Source: a bacterium
Lineage (GTDB): Bacteria; 4484-113; JAFGCY01
Assembly (NCBI GenBank): GCA_020849855.1
Contig: JADZFO010000027.1
Coordinates: 132,057 to 196,056, forward strand
Reading direction: 5' to 3'
Length of the DNA stretch: 64,000 nt
Program-made: the position numbers and the translations under genes
The notes under the pieces: generated by a model
Database searches by the model: none
What the model was told of the DNA's origin: nothing
What the model saw: the letters and a program-made list of their open reading frames with translations, nothing else
Shown here: positions 18,001-26,041 of the stretch, piece by piece
Layout of the letters: every line of letters begins with the position of its first letter
Position numbering within the stretch: the first letter of the stretch is position 1

Positions 18001-19148
18001 ATGAGTACATGGAGGGCGCACCGCCGCAATTGACATTGGGGGGGTTTGAAACAGGAAAGAGGCGAGAAGTAACTAGGCCGACACAAGAACTGACGCGCCT
18101 GGATATCGCGATGCTGGAGAAGGAGGCCATCGGCCTCTTCCTCACCGAGCACCCGTATGCCGACCACCCGATGTTCTTTGACGAGCGCTATGTGCAGCTT
18201 GAACGCCTGCAAGAGCTGGTCAACGAGAACCCGGCCTTCTGGCAGGAGCGGCCGCTGCCGGCCCGCGGCGTGGTGGGACTCCTTACCAGTGTGACCATCC
18301 GCATGGCCAACACAAGCAACAAGCCCTTCGCCAAGGCCCGCCTGGAAGACCCTGAGCGAGGTGTGGAACTGGTGATCTGGCCGCGCACGCTTGAGGCCGC
18401 CCGCGAGCTGGTGCAGGAGAACAACCCTGTGATCATCTGGGGTAAGGTCCAGACGCCGGATGTGGCGGCCAGCGCCTCGGAGCACGGCGATGAGAGCGAG
18501 GCCTTTGACGGGATCGAGATCGTCGTCGACAAGATCGAGCCCTACTCCGCGCCTCCCGGCTGGGCTGGTCCGCCCACGGACAGCGGAGCGGAGACGCGTC
18601 CGCAGGCCCAGGGCGGGCCGCAGCCGGGCACAGGCGAGCCGGTGCGGATGCCGCAGGCCAGTGTGCCGGATACTCCGGCTAGCGCGGCCGACCCGCCTCC
18701 GCAGGCCTCACGGCTCCCGGGCCCCTCGCGACGGCCGGTCCTGCAGCGCCAGGATGGCGCCCTCGAGAGCGCGGCGCTGGGAACAGCAGCTGTGGAAACC
18801 GCCGCTCTGGAAGCAGCCTCGCAGGAGGCAGTCATCCTGTCTGACCTGGCGGTTGAGACCAACGACTGGAGCGCCGCCTTTGACCCGCATGCGGGCAAGG
18901 CGCCGCCGTCCATTACATGGTCGGTGGACCTCAGCCAGGCGGATGCGGAGGCCCTGCGCCTGCTGGCCAGCACCCTCGAGAACACGGAGGGCGAGCAGGA
19001 AGTGCGGATGCTGCTTAAGGATGTCAGCGGCAAGCTGCGGCAGATCCGGGTGGGCCAGCGCTTCTTTATTGATGCCGGCCAGGCCGATGCGATCGAGCAG
19101 CAGTTCGCTTTCCTTGAACGCATTCAGCGCGGCCAGCCTCAGGCCTGA
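15033..19148 (+). CDS. dnaE: DNA polymerase III alpha subunit
   Basis: 1371 residues, longer than typical (~1160) because of inserts. Catalytic subunit of the replicase. N-terminal PHP domain (FVHLHNHSEYSLLDG, YALTDHG); palm with VGPGRGSAAGSVVAYCLEIT and the metal-binding aspartates in LPDADIDFCY; fingers (DLAAINAANRPGP, LLFQEQVLEIAKQLGGFS); C-terminal OB fold (TIRMANTSNKPFAKARLEDP). Unusual insertions: residues ~155-200 (Ser/Glu-rich), ~338-378 (encoded partly by an in-frame inverted repeat, with a Thr/Ala/Pro tract), and a ~100-residue Pro/Ala-rich linker at ~1175-1270 before a short conserved tail. GTG 15033 is the start used; TTG 15045 (MSAFVHLHNHSEY) is equally credible. Confidence 0.94.
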   Translation: MERSLSAFVHLHNHSEYSLLDGIARVGDMAARLKALGYDAYALTDHGVMYGSLEFYLGMQAAGIKPIVGCEVYVASRKLTDKDSQLDRKSWHCVLLAQNEQGYVNLMRLTSIAHRFGYYYKPRVDVESIRAHSEGLICLTACPNGVVAGPFHGKSMGDEGHESEKRSAAGPAQSSGLVTTGLTSSDNECEAGAVSAAHEAAARRALETYLEIFSPERLFLEIQNHGMDLERSYNPWAADMARSYGLRLVATNDCHYVSKDDARAHDICLCLRDKKLLSDEDRLRYSGPEYYIKTPEEMAELFSAYPEALANTRTVADLCNLSLDLKRVHFPQMEVPLVGGSLDSPSLPASALEEGGSRPATTTSPAAATPPATTTDQAAQDAWLRHLVHEGARKRYGSISPELQERIDYELGVIIPKGFTTYFLICHDFCDFARSKGIPVGPGRGSAAGSVVAYCLEITDLDPIKYGLYFERFLNPERIELPDADIDFCYRRRDEVIEHVKNKYGADRVAMIITYSRLKARAVIKAVGRTKGIAFQYTDKVTKEINGLNPSIDEAIDSSKALQEMIKSDPEIAELIDDARKLEGIAAYQSVHAAGIVIAPDEISNFVPVQPIKDSDLLVTQYSMDYVPKAGLVKFDFLGLRNLTMIEDTAQYIRRYVDPAFDARFIPEEDPETYAMLQRGDNYGVFQFEAPQVRRMLIDGRPENVIDLAAINAANRPGPLQSGGTAQYLEARKAGKQSQAKFKSIATILESTGGVLLFQEQVLEIAKQLGGFSLGEADLLRKAMGKKNMEVMMAQKEKFLAGAKRIADEGGARIPPQELEDIWQMMETFAGYGFNKAHSVCYAWIAFQTAWLKCHYPHYFMCAMLNSYLGSAAKLAQILAQCRRMRIQVLPPSVNAGELEFTPTPTGRPGETGSIIFGLGGIKGLGSAAVEVLLAERERGGAFKDLADFHKRTKSSAMNKKVLQSLACAGAFDCLEPQREKLIKHLDDIDEYMEGAPPQLTLGGFETGKRREVTRPTQELTRLDIAMLEKEAIGLFLTEHPYADHPMFFDERYVQLERLQELVNENPAFWQERPLPARGVVGLLTSVTIRMANTSNKPFAKARLEDPERGVELVIWPRTLEAARELVQENNPVIIWGKVQTPDVAASASEHGDESEAFDGIEIVVDKIEPYSAPPGWAGPPTDSGAETRPQAQGGPQPGTGEPVRMPQASVPDTPASAADPPPQASRLPGPSRRPVLQRQDGALESAALGTAAVETAALEAASQEAVILSDLAVETNDWSAAFDPHAGKAPPSITWSVDLSQADAEALRLLASTLENTEGEQEVRMLLKDVSGKLRQIRVGQRFFIDAGQADAIEQQFAFLERIQRGQPQA
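16044..16116. repeat. Inverted-repeat element lying in frame inside dnaE
   Basis: GTAGGGGGGAGTCTTGACTC at 16044 is mirrored by GGCGGGTCAAGACCCGCC ending in ACTAC at 16116. Head (GTAGGGG), length (~73 bp) and paired-palindrome layout match the intergenic GTAGGGGCGCACAGAG family. It encodes about residues 338-362 of DnaE (VGGSLDSPSLPASALEEGGS) without breaking the frame. Confidence 0.75.
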
Positions 19149-19194
19149 ACCCCGTGACTGGCCGCGCCGCTCGCTATGGGACGAGCAAGGTTAG

Positions 19195-20817
19195 TTAGAT
19201 GTCCCCGCCAGAACCCTCGTCGTGGTCGCCAGGGTCATCATCACCGGGGTCGTCGTCACCCGGATCATCGTCACCGGGGTCGTCATCACCCGGATCATCG
19301 TCGCCTGGGTCATCATCGCCGGGGTCGTCATCACCCGGATCGTCATCGCCAGGATCGTCATCGCCAGGATCATCGTCGCCCGGGTCATCATCACCCGGGT
19401 TGTCATCGCCGGGGTCGTCATCACCGGGTTCATCCTTCAGTGTGTCAGGGTCAAAGTGCTTGCCCTTGGGCGCGGTGTTGTACCAGGCCGGGCTGGGCTC
19501 AGGGCCGCTCGGGTTGTTGATCCACTCCACCCAGTCCCCGAAGCCGGAGTACACGTTGAAGATTGACTCGCCTTCAAGCGGCCAGGCGAAGGTGTCGGGC
19601 ACGATAAAGCCCAGCGGCACGCCCTGGCTGTCCACGGCATCGCCGGGTTTGCGCCAGAGGCCGAGGCTGTAGGGCTCGCCCTTGGCCGGGATGACCAGCA
19701 GCTCCGGCTTATAGGGCAGGGGCGTATAGCTGCCCTGGGCCAGGGGTGGGTCAAAGGTCAGGCTCACCATGGCATAGTCGCCTTCAACCGGGCTGTTGCC
19801 AGGCTTGACGTTGGCGCCCCAGCCGCCGGGGTTGGATGGCAGCGCGTCGGCGGTCGGCGCGAAGACCGGCAGACTGCTGCCGTCGCTGCTGGTCCAGAAG
19901 CGCTGGTCAAAGTGGCGCTCGTCGTTGGTGTACACCTTGTCGCCGTTGTCGTAGTACTGGTCGACGGTGGCATAAATGTTGCTGCCCGGGAAGGCGGCGG
20001 CAAGGTTCAGCTGCCAGTCGCTGCCATAGCCCGCGCCGCGGGCCAGGGCCTTGACGCGCATGTTGATCTGCACCAGCCGGCCCTGCTTGTCGCGCAGTTC
20101 CTCGGCGCGCAGCGAGGCGACGAAATCGTTGAAGTCATAGTCGCCGCCGCCGTCGCGGACATCCTCCCAGACCATCTGGGCCATGCCGGCGTCGCTGCCC
20201 TGCGGGTACAGCACCGGCTCGGCCGTCTCGGTCTCCGTCAGCGAGAAGTCCAGGCTGAAGAAGTCCGCCGGCAGCTCGATAGCCTCGTTCTCGTTCATGC
20301 TGAAGGGCAGCTGATAGGTGAAGACAGCCGTGTACTCGCCGCTCTGTTCATGCTCCACAGCGCGCTCCACATAGCTCAGGCCGGCGCCGGCGACCACCCA
20401 GTAGCGGTCCAGCAGGGTTCCTGCCGCCGCCTCATAGCAGCAGTGCAGGTCAACCAGGTCGCCGCCATAGAAAGGCCCGCCGGCCTTGCCGGCAACGGGG
20501 GCCTCGCCGTGCGCGCTGATCGCCAGCCAGAGCAGCTTGTACTGCTCGCCCGGGGCCAGCGCAGCGGCGCTGCGCAGGGGCCTGAAGCTGACCTGCGCCT
20601 GCGCGCCGGGCGGCAGCGGGGCGGCCTGGCTCAGGCTGCTGGCGCTGTGACTGGCCTGCAGGCCGGCGCGGTAGCGCAGGTTAAGCCCGGTGGAACCGCC
20701 GGTGTCGGGGTTGTCCGGGACGTTGATCGGCGCGCCGTGATAGCCGCCGCATGAAGCCAGGGCCAGGGCCAGCGCGAGCAGCAGGGCCCCCCAGGGCAGA
20801 TTCCTCAAGCGAAACAC
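19195..20817 (-). CDS. LruC-domain lipoprotein with Asp/Pro/Gly repeat tail
   Basis: 540 residues. Lipoprotein signal (LLLALALALASCGG; lipobox LASC). The central part carries the LruC/DUF4842 signature VWEDVRDGGGDYDFNDFV, in which the DxDxNDF acidic loop probably binds calcium, followed by a beta-rich domain with RFWTSSDGSSLP and LGLWRKPGDA. The C-terminus is about 15 repeats of Asp-Pro-Gly-Asp-Asp encoded by 19200-19432, ending in HDEGSGGDI. Proteins of this type are surface-exposed in Leptospira and Bacteroidota. Start: GTG 20817, 6 nt after GGAGG (20828-20824); upstream in-frame starts would spoil the signal peptide. Confidence 0.8.
   Translation of the reverse strand: MFRLRNLPWGALLLALALALASCGGYHGAPINVPDNPDTGGSTGLNLRYRAGLQASHSASSLSQAAPLPPGAQAQVSFRPLRSAAALAPGEQYKLLWLAISAHGEAPVAGKAGGPFYGGDLVDLHCCYEAAAGTLLDRYWVVAGAGLSYVERAVEHEQSGEYTAVFTYQLPFSMNENEAIELPADFFSLDFSLTETETAEPVLYPQGSDAGMAQMVWEDVRDGGGDYDFNDFVASLRAEELRDKQGRLVQINMRVKALARGAGYGSDWQLNLAAAFPGSNIYATVDQYYDNGDKVYTNDERHFDQRFWTSSDGSSLPVFAPTADALPSNPGGWGANVKPGNSPVEGDYAMVSLTFDPPLAQGSYTPLPYKPELLVIPAKGEPYSLGLWRKPGDAVDSQGVPLGFIVPDTFAWPLEGESIFNVYSGFGDWVEWINNPSGPEPSPAWYNTAPKGKHFDPDTLKDEPGDDDPGDDNPGDDDPGDDDPGDDDPGDDDPGDDDPGDDDPGDDDPGDDDPGDDDPGDDDPGDDDPGDHDEGSGGDI
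19200..19432. repeat. 15-bp coding tandem repeat (Asp-Pro-Gly-Asp-Asp)
   Basis: Near-perfect 15-bp units with variation at third positions (CCGGGGTCGTC/CCCGGATCATC on the plus strand). Such tracts change length by slippage in multiples of one five-residue unit, which keeps the lipoprotein in frame. Confidence 0.85.
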
Positions 20818-21247
20818 AGTCCACCTCCATGTGGCGGCGCCAAAGCGGCGCACGGCAGTCAGTCTAACTGCCCAGGCGCAGCTGCGCGCAAAAGACTGGT
20901 TAATACTTGGTCCAGCTTGGCCCCCGGCTTTAAGCAAAGTGCAACAGCCCAAGTATCGGAGCGCCGGCATCTTGCCTTGGAGCGCTGGCTTTAACCGGCA
21001 ACGTGCCTTGGAGCGCTGGCTTCAGCCGGCCTCTTGCAGAGCCGCAGGGATGTGCGGCCATCCGCGGACGCAGCGGCCGCTTCAGTTGAAACCATTTAGG
21101 ACTCATGAGCCAAGGAGAGCGTCTCTATACATCTTCCGACTTACTCTCAGCGAATCTCTGCGCTCTCTGTGTCTCTGCGCTGGATCGGCTCTGGACGAGA
21201 ATGCGAAGCGCGCCCGCATTGCCATGCGGGCCCACCTGGAAGGGAAA
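20818..21247. other. Gene-free region between the lipoprotein gene and rnpB
   Basis: No coding signal. It holds degenerate GGAGCGC(C/T)GGCTT palindromes at about 20960-21035 (GGAGCGCTGGCTTTAACCGG and GGAGCGCTGGCTTCAGCCGG) and a pyrimidine-rich stretch around 21130-21185. Nothing else is seen. Confidence 0.6.
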
Positions 21248-21248
21248 T

Positions 21249-21620
21249 GCGAGTGGGCCGTAAGCCGGGTTCTGTTTATGCGGCCATCTGTCTGGGCCGC
21301 CTGTCTCCAGGCGGCTCATGCGGTATTGCGCGGGGGCCGGGCCAGCCTTGCCGCTCTCGCGGCTCCCGCGTCTGCCTTGCACCAGGCGGGTTTGCCTGAG
21401 CCGGCGTGTTACCACGCCGCTGGTGAGCTCTTAACTCGCCGTTTCACCGTTGCCAGCGGACTCCCTGACCGGAATTTAGGCCTTATGGCCTAGAGCTGGC
21501 TGTTTGTTTCTGTAGCGCTTTCCATGGCCTCGCGACCTCCGGGTGTTACCCGGCGCCCTGCCCTGTGGTGCCCGGACTTTCCTCGAAGCCTTAGCTCCGC
21601 GGCCGCTTGGCCCACTCGCA
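21249..21620 (-). ncRNA. rnpB: RNase P RNA (bacterial type A)
   Basis: On the reverse strand the sequence runs from GCGAGTGGGCCAAGCGGCC to CGGCTTACGGCCCACTCGC; these ends pair as helix P1. The universally conserved cores are present: CGAGGAAAGTCCGGGC shortly after the 5' end, then ACAGAAAC, GGTGAAACGGCGAGTTAAGA, and GACAGATGGCCGC leading to ACAGAACCCGGCTTA at the 3' end. The length of about 372 nt suits type A. It cleaves the 5' leader from pre-tRNA. A TACAAT -10 hexamer (21631-21626) lies 5 nt before the predicted 5' end. Confidence 0.96.
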
Positions 21621-21741
21621 CAGCGATTGTACCTGCGGGAGGGGGATAGTGATGAGTGCTGAGTGATGAATGCAGCATGCTGAGTGCTAAGTGGCGAGTG
21701 CTGGGTGCAGAGTGCAGTTAAGTAATCGCCAATGACGAGAT

Positions 21742-21873
21742 GTAGGGGCGCACAGAGTGCGCCCGGCCCATCAGATCAAAACAAGTCCCTTTGTACATAA
21801 ACTGCCGGGCGCACTCTGTGCGCCCCTACAGCCTCTGCACTTCGAGAGCCGGGCGCACTCTGTGCGCCCCTGC
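21742..21873. repeat. Three GTAGGGGCGCACAGAG palindromes
   Basis: One arm starts at 21742, its inverted partner ends at 21829, and a third, inverted copy covers 21848-21873. This is the same family as 10421-10489 and 33037-33111. Just upstream, 21650-21720 is a degenerate GAGTGCTGAGTGATGA-like simple repeat. Confidence 0.8.
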
Positions 21874-21888
21874 AACATCTGCCCTCCG

Positions 21889-21944
21889 ATCAATCATCAA
21901 TCATCAATCATCAATCATCAATCATCAATCATCAATCATCAATC
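21889..21944. repeat. Heptanucleotide tandem repeat (TCATCAA)
   Basis: About eight perfect or near-perfect copies of the 7-mer in a row, between the palindrome cluster and the 3' end of the TPR-lipoprotein gene. Seven-nt units suggest slippage; it lies outside any coding region. Confidence 0.85.
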
Positions 21945-21956
21945 TCTGCTTTTCCC

Positions 21957-22385
21957 TCACTCCCCCATGGGCGGTTCAGGGATGTTTGCCGGGTTCTGCG
22001 GCACTTCCTGTCCCAGCTCCTGCTTGCACTTGTCCCGGTAGAACTCAGCGTCATAGCGCTCGTCCTTGAAGGTCGCCGGGTCGTTCTTCGTGTCTTCCAG
22101 GAAGGCCTCAAAAAGCGGGATGGCCTCTTCAAAGCGCCGCAGCTCATACAGCGCGCGGCCCTTTCCCAGGGTTGCCATCGCATCGCCCGGCTGCATGGCC
22201 AGGATCGCCTCATACTCGCTCAGGGCCGTGACCCAGTCACCGGCGCCCTGGGCGTTCTGCGCCGCCGTGTAGTGCATGCGCGCGCTCTTCTCGCAGGAAA
22301 GCAGGGCTGCCGCCAGCAGCAGGGCCAGCACGGCCACAGCAGGCAGCTTCGGCCACAGGCACAGAAGGCGTGTGTTTGGGAGCAT
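21957..22385 (-). CDS. TPR lipoprotein
   Basis: 142 residues. Lipoprotein signal with lipobox LLSC (VLALLLAAALLSCEKSARMH) followed by two to three TPR-like helical repeats (GDWVTALSEYEAILAMQPGD, GRALYELRRFEEAIPLFEAF). TPR proteins of this size usually serve as protein-interaction partners in envelope complexes. The ATG at 22385 lies 6 nt from TAACAT on the reverse strand (22397-22392), with no Shine-Dalgarno, matching the leaderless pattern. The partner is unknown; ribF lies 39 nt upstream on the same strand. Confidence 0.75.
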   Translation of the reverse strand: MLPNTRLLCLWPKLPAVAVLALLLAAALLSCEKSARMHYTAAQNAQGAGDWVTALSEYEAILAMQPGDAMATLGKGRALYELRRFEEAIPLFEAFLEDTKNDPATFKDERYDAEFYRDKCKQELGQEVPQNPANIPEPPMGE

Positions 22386-22423
22386 GCGCAGATGTTAGCG
22401 CCGATCCGCCGGCGCTGCCAAGC

Positions 22424-23569
22424 TCAGCGCTTGACCAGGCAGGGGATGCCGGCGCGGTAGGCCACCGCGATGCTGTCGCTGATATCCAGGCGCATCTGGG
22501 CCTTCAGGGCCTCGCCGCTGTCAAAGTCCTGCCAGCCCCGCAGCTGCTGCAGGAAGCTCAGCTTCAGCTCGCGGCCATACAGGTCGCCCTCCCAGCCGAT
22601 CAGATGCGCTTCCAGCACCTGGCTGCGTCCATGCTCCTCCGGCCGGTCCTGCTCCAGCAGAAGGGGCTCGGCCAGTTCGCGCAGAAGCTCCCGCGGCCCG
22701 GCGGGCACGGCCTCGCGCTCCAGCACTGTCTGGCTGGCCAGCACTGTGCTCACCAGGCACAGCGCGGCCGGGAAGCAGTGGCCCTCAAACTCGGCCAGGC
22801 CGGCATAGACCCCGCCCGGCGGGGTGAGCTTGTCGTCCGGCAGATACAGGTTGGCGGTCGGAATGCCCAGCATCTCGCGGCCCTTGCCCTTGCCATGCGC
22901 CACAGTGCCCAGGCTGAAGTAGCGGTAGCCCAGCAGGGCCCGCGCGCCGTCCAGATCGCCGCGCACCAGCATCTGGCGGATCCGGCTGCTCTTCACGTGC
23001 TGGCCCAGGGCGTCAAAGGGTTCCACCAGGTGGCAGTCAATGTTGAGCCTGCCGGACAGATGCTGGCAGCCGGCCTGCCCGCCGAGCATGTCGTGGCCCA
23101 GGCTGGTGTCATAGCCCAGCACCAGGCCGGCCAGCCCGGCGCCAGTGCCGTCCCCGCGCAGGGCGCTGTCCATACCCCTCAGCCACTGCTCCGCGCTCTG
23201 GCCCGCCGTGTCAGGGCCGTAGTCCAGCATCAGCACAGCATCCAGGTCCAGCTGCTGCAGCAGGTGCAGCTTCTCTTCAGCGGTGTTCAGGTAGTGCCAG
23301 TTGGGGAAGTTCTGCCCGCGGGCGGCTTCGCCGGCGGCTTCAAGACGGTGGTAGTTCTTGGGGGAGTTGGAGAAAGTAACAGCCAGGCTCAGGGCTTCAA
23401 CAGGGGAGGAGCTGCAAAGCTGGGCGCATCGTCGCAGCTGTTCGATCAGATGCCGGTGGCCCCGGTGCACCCCGTCGAAAAAACCGACGGTGAGGTACAC
23501 CGGGCGTCGCATCTCCATGGCCCAGTGTGAAAGTTCCGACATGCTGCGCAGGACGCGCGTGGCTGACAC
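22424..23569 (-). CDS. ribF: Bifunctional riboflavin kinase / FMN adenylyltransferase
   Basis: 381 residues; makes FMN and then FAD from riboflavin. The N-terminal nucleotidyltransferase half has GFFDGVHRGHRHLIEQ (the HxGH nucleotide site) and the second core segment SRIRQMLVRGDLDGARALLG (SSxxR, G.l..A...LG). The C-terminal riboflavin kinase half has GREMLGIPTANLYL and FEGDLYG-type motif HLIGWEGDLYGRELKLSFL. The start at GTG 23569 is supported by TATTCT (23581-23576, reverse strand) 6 nt upstream. The downstream lipoprotein gene may share its transcript but has its own -10. Confidence 0.94.
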   Translation of the reverse strand: MSATRVLRSMSELSHWAMEMRRPVYLTVGFFDGVHRGHRHLIEQLRRCAQLCSSSPVEALSLAVTFSNSPKNYHRLEAAGEAARGQNFPNWHYLNTAEEKLHLLQQLDLDAVLMLDYGPDTAGQSAEQWLRGMDSALRGDGTGAGLAGLVLGYDTSLGHDMLGGQAGCQHLSGRLNIDCHLVEPFDALGQHVKSSRIRQMLVRGDLDGARALLGYRYFSLGTVAHGKGKGREMLGIPTANLYLPDDKLTPPGGVYAGLAEFEGHCFPAALCLVSTVLASQTVLEREAVPAGPRELLRELAEPLLLEQDRPEEHGRSQVLEAHLIGWEGDLYGRELKLSFLQQLRGWQDFDSGEALKAQMRLDISDSIAVAYRAGIPCLVKR

Positions 23570-23602
23570 AGGGGAAGAATAGCAGAAATGGAGCGCGTGG
23601 GC

Positions 23603-24100
23603 CTACTTGAACTTGCGCTGGTTGTCGCGCTCGATATCGCGCTCTTTGATGCTCTCGCGCTTGTCGAAGTGCTTCTTGCCCTGCACCAGCGCGATCAGCA
23701 CCTTCACGTTGCCCCGCACGAAGTAGGCCTTCAGCGGGATAATGGTCAGGCCCTTCTCGATCACCTTACGCCGCAGCTTGCGCAGCTCCTCGCGGTGCAG
23801 CAGCAGTTTGCGCCGGCGCAGCGGCTCGGGCTGCTTCTCGTGGGTGCTGGCCTGGGGGTAGGGCGGGATGTTGGAGCCCACCAGCCACAGCTCCCGCGGC
23901 TCGCCGTCTTTCGGCGTGTTGAACTCGGCATAGGCGTCGTTGAGCTGGAAGGAGCCGCGCCGCACCATCTTCACCTCGCAGCCGGACAGGACGATGCCGG
24001 CCTCGAACTCCTCGAGGATCGCATAGTCATGCCAGGCCTTGCGGTTGCTGATGGTGGGGTGGCCAACGCCGCCCTCGTCCTTGCCGCCTTTCTTTGCCAT
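23603..24100 (-). CDS. smpB: SsrA-binding protein SmpB
   Basis: 165 residues; binds tmRNA and delivers it to stalled ribosomes for trans-translation. Recognised from NRKAWHDYAILEEFEAGIVL (N+.a..dY.I.e..eaGI.L), SGCEVKMVRRGSFQLNDAYA, the ALLRRRKLLLHREELRKL-type segment (PEPLRRRKLLLHREELRKLR), KGLTIIPLKAYFVRGNVKV and a basic C-terminal tail rich in Lys/Arg. It is slightly longer than the usual ~155 residues because of a Gly/Lys-rich N-terminus. A TATAAT (24116-24111) lies 10 nt before the ATG. Confidence 0.95.
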   Translation of the reverse strand: MAKKGGKDEGGVGHPTISNRKAWHDYAILEEFEAGIVLSGCEVKMVRRGSFQLNDAYAEFNTPKDGEPRELWLVGSNIPPYPQASTHEKQPEPLRRRKLLLHREELRKLRRKVIEKGLTIIPLKAYFVRGNVKVLIALVQGKKHFDKRESIKERDIERDNQRKFK

Positions 24101-24135
24101 GGGGTGGAGGATTATATCTGGGCTGAGAGAGATTA

Positions 24136-24227
24136 GATCTAAACCGAGTCAGCCGAGCCAACCGAGCTCAACCGAGTCCGGATTTGCTCGGCTAAACTCA
24201 GTTATCCCGGTTAACTCGGTTTGGATC
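24136..24227. repeat. AACCGAG inverted repeat, copy 1
   Basis: AGATCTAAACCGAGT (24136) is mirrored by ACTCGGTTTGGATC (to 24227), with further CCGAG/CTCGG pairs between, so the whole could fold into a long hairpin. It separates divergent smpB and the peptide-binding lipoprotein gene. The second copy is at 47962-48077. Confidence 0.75.
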
Positions 24228-24266
24228 GTATTCTGTTTTACAATCCTAGCCTTCACGGAGGCAGGC

Positions 24267-25937
24267 ATGATCAAGCACTTAACAGCATTCCTTACGCTGG
24301 TTCTGGCCCTGGCGGCCTTCGCCGGTTGCCCGGCGCCGCCGAAGGACACAGGAGATAGCGGCGCCACTGGCGCCCAGACGGACACCAACACCGCCAGCTC
24401 AGCCCGGCCCAGCGAGTACCGCTGGCCCCTGCCTGCCGACGCCCGCAGCCTAGATCCGCTGACCGTCACCGACACCGTCAGCGACACCGTGGCCCGGCGC
24501 ATGTTCAACGGCCTCGTGCGCTTCACCCCGGAGGGCAAGGTCACCGGGGATGCCGCGGAGAAGTGGGAGATCAGCCCCGACGGGCTGGTTTACACCTTCA
24601 CCCTGCGCAGCCGCGACGGCCAGCCGGCCCTGAAGTTCCACAACGGCGAGCCCCTGGACAGCGCCGCCTTCCTTTTCAGCTTCAAGCGCGTGCTTGACCC
24701 GGCCAACGCCTGCGAGCGCGCCAACCTGCTGGAGTACGTCAAGGGCTCGGCCGACTTCGCCGCTGGCAAGACGCCGGAAGTGGCCGGCCTTGAGGCAGTG
24801 GACCCGCTGACCTTCCGCATCACCCTGGACAAGCCCTACACGCCCTTCCTCAACGCCTTGTGCCTGATGAGCCTCTGCGCGGTACCGCCGCAGGCGGTGC
24901 AGGAGGCCGGCGCGGGCTTCGGCGACAAGCCGGTGGGCAGCGGTCCCTACAAGTTCGATTCCTGGGAGCGCGAGCAGCGCATCGTGCTGAAGGCCAACCC
25001 GGACTACTTCGATGGCCAGCCGCCCATCGAGACCCTGGTCTTTCGCATCATCAAGGACGAGAACACGCGCTTTGAGGAGTTCAAGGCCGGCTCGCTGGAG
25101 CACTGCGACATCCCGCCCAGCAAGATCAGCGAGGTCAACGCCGACCCGAAGCTCAAGGCGATGATCCAGGGCGTCCCGGCGATGGACAAGTACGGCTATG
25201 CCTTCAACTGCGAGGAGGCCCCCTTCAAGGACAACACCGCCCTGCGCCAGGCCTTCAACTATGCCGTGGACAAGCAGAACATCGTGAACAACATCTGGGG
25301 CGGCCTCGTGACCGAAGCCAGGACCTACGTCCCCGAGGGCATGTTCTACTACTGGGCCGACAGCCCCGGCTATGCCTATGACGTGGAGAAGGCCAAAGGC
25401 CTGCTGGAGCAGGCGGGCTATCCGGGCGGCCAGGGCCTGCCCGAGCTGGTGCTGAATGTCGACCTCGCCCCGACCAACAAGCTGGTGGCCGAGGCCGTGC
25501 AGGAGGACCTCAGCAAGATCGGCGTGAAGGTTCGCATCGAGACAACCGACTGGGGCCCCTTCCTGGACAAGATCTATGCCGGCGAGAGTCTCTTCCACCA
25601 GAGCACCTGGCTGACCGACTACCCCGACCCCGACAACTGGCTCTGGCAGCTGCTGGACAGCTCCAACTTCGGCGGCAAGGGCAATACCTCACGCTGGTCC
25701 AACAGCGAGTTCGACAGCTTCGTGCGCCAGGCCCAGGTAGAGCTGGACGAGGCCCGCCGCGCCGAGCTTTACGGCAAGGCCGAGCGCATCGCCTTTGACG
25801 AGGCGCCCTGGCTGCTCCTGTACTGGAAGAACTCCAGCACCCTGGTCCAGCCCTATGTTGAGGGCCTGACGGTGACGCGCTTTGACCGCACACCGCAGCT
25901 TGGTGGCAGCTGGGCGGAGAAGGTCAGCCTGAAGTAA
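24267..25937 (+). CDS. Oligopeptide ABC transporter substrate-binding lipoprotein
   Basis: About 556 residues of the SBP_bac_5 (OppA/DppA) family. Lipoprotein signal with lipobox AFAGC near residue 20, a short Thr/Ser-rich linker, then the family core: PLTVTDTVSDTVARRMFNGL (the 'lDp....d......iyegL' motif), GDAAEKWEISPDGLVYTFTL, FHNGEPLDSAAFLFSFKRVL, GSGPYKFDSWEREQRIVLKA, and ALRQAFNYAVDKQNIV. It captures peptides or similar solutes for the two permeases downstream. Start: ATG 24267, 5 nt after GGAGG (24257-24261). No ATPase genes are in the window. Confidence 0.93.
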   Translation: MIKHLTAFLTLVLALAAFAGCPAPPKDTGDSGATGAQTDTNTASSARPSEYRWPLPADARSLDPLTVTDTVSDTVARRMFNGLVRFTPEGKVTGDAAEKWEISPDGLVYTFTLRSRDGQPALKFHNGEPLDSAAFLFSFKRVLDPANACERANLLEYVKGSADFAAGKTPEVAGLEAVDPLTFRITLDKPYTPFLNALCLMSLCAVPPQAVQEAGAGFGDKPVGSGPYKFDSWEREQRIVLKANPDYFDGQPPIETLVFRIIKDENTRFEEFKAGSLEHCDIPPSKISEVNADPKLKAMIQGVPAMDKYGYAFNCEEAPFKDNTALRQAFNYAVDKQNIVNNIWGGLVTEARTYVPEGMFYYWADSPGYAYDVEKAKGLLEQAGYPGGQGLPELVLNVDLAPTNKLVAEAVQEDLSKIGVKVRIETTDWGPFLDKIYAGESLFHQSTWLTDYPDPDNWLWQLLDSSNFGGKGNTSRWSNSEFDSFVRQAQVELDEARRAELYGKAERIAFDEAPWLLLYWKNSSTLVQPYVEGLTVTRFDRTPQLGGSWAEKVSLK

Positions 25938-25938
25938 T

Positions 25939-25993
25939 GGAGCGCGGGACAGTGTCCCGTATCCTGGTGGAGCGCGGGACAGTGTCCCGTATT
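25939..25993 (+). repeat. Two tandem GGAGCGCGGGACA palindromes
   Basis: GGAGCGCGGGACAGTGTCCC begins at 25939, one base after the binding-protein stop codon, and recurs at 25969. Placed between a binding-protein gene and its permeases, the hairpins may act in mRNA processing, stabilisation or attenuation, as REP elements do elsewhere. Confidence 0.8.
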
Positions 25994-26041
25994 CTTCGGA
26001 GCTTCCTGCGATTGCCAGGCTAACCTTCTACAATAGTCTCC

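Noticed and set aside
19199-19672. Forward frames of Gly/Ser/Pro repeats opposite the lipoprotein gene
   Set aside because: They are the reverse complement of the Asp-Pro-Gly-Asp-Asp repeat region; the lipoprotein has signal peptide, lipobox and domain on the minus strand.
20831-21493. 220-codon forward frame across the rnpB 3' region
   Set aside because: It overlaps RNase P RNA on the opposite strand and repeats; not a protein gene.
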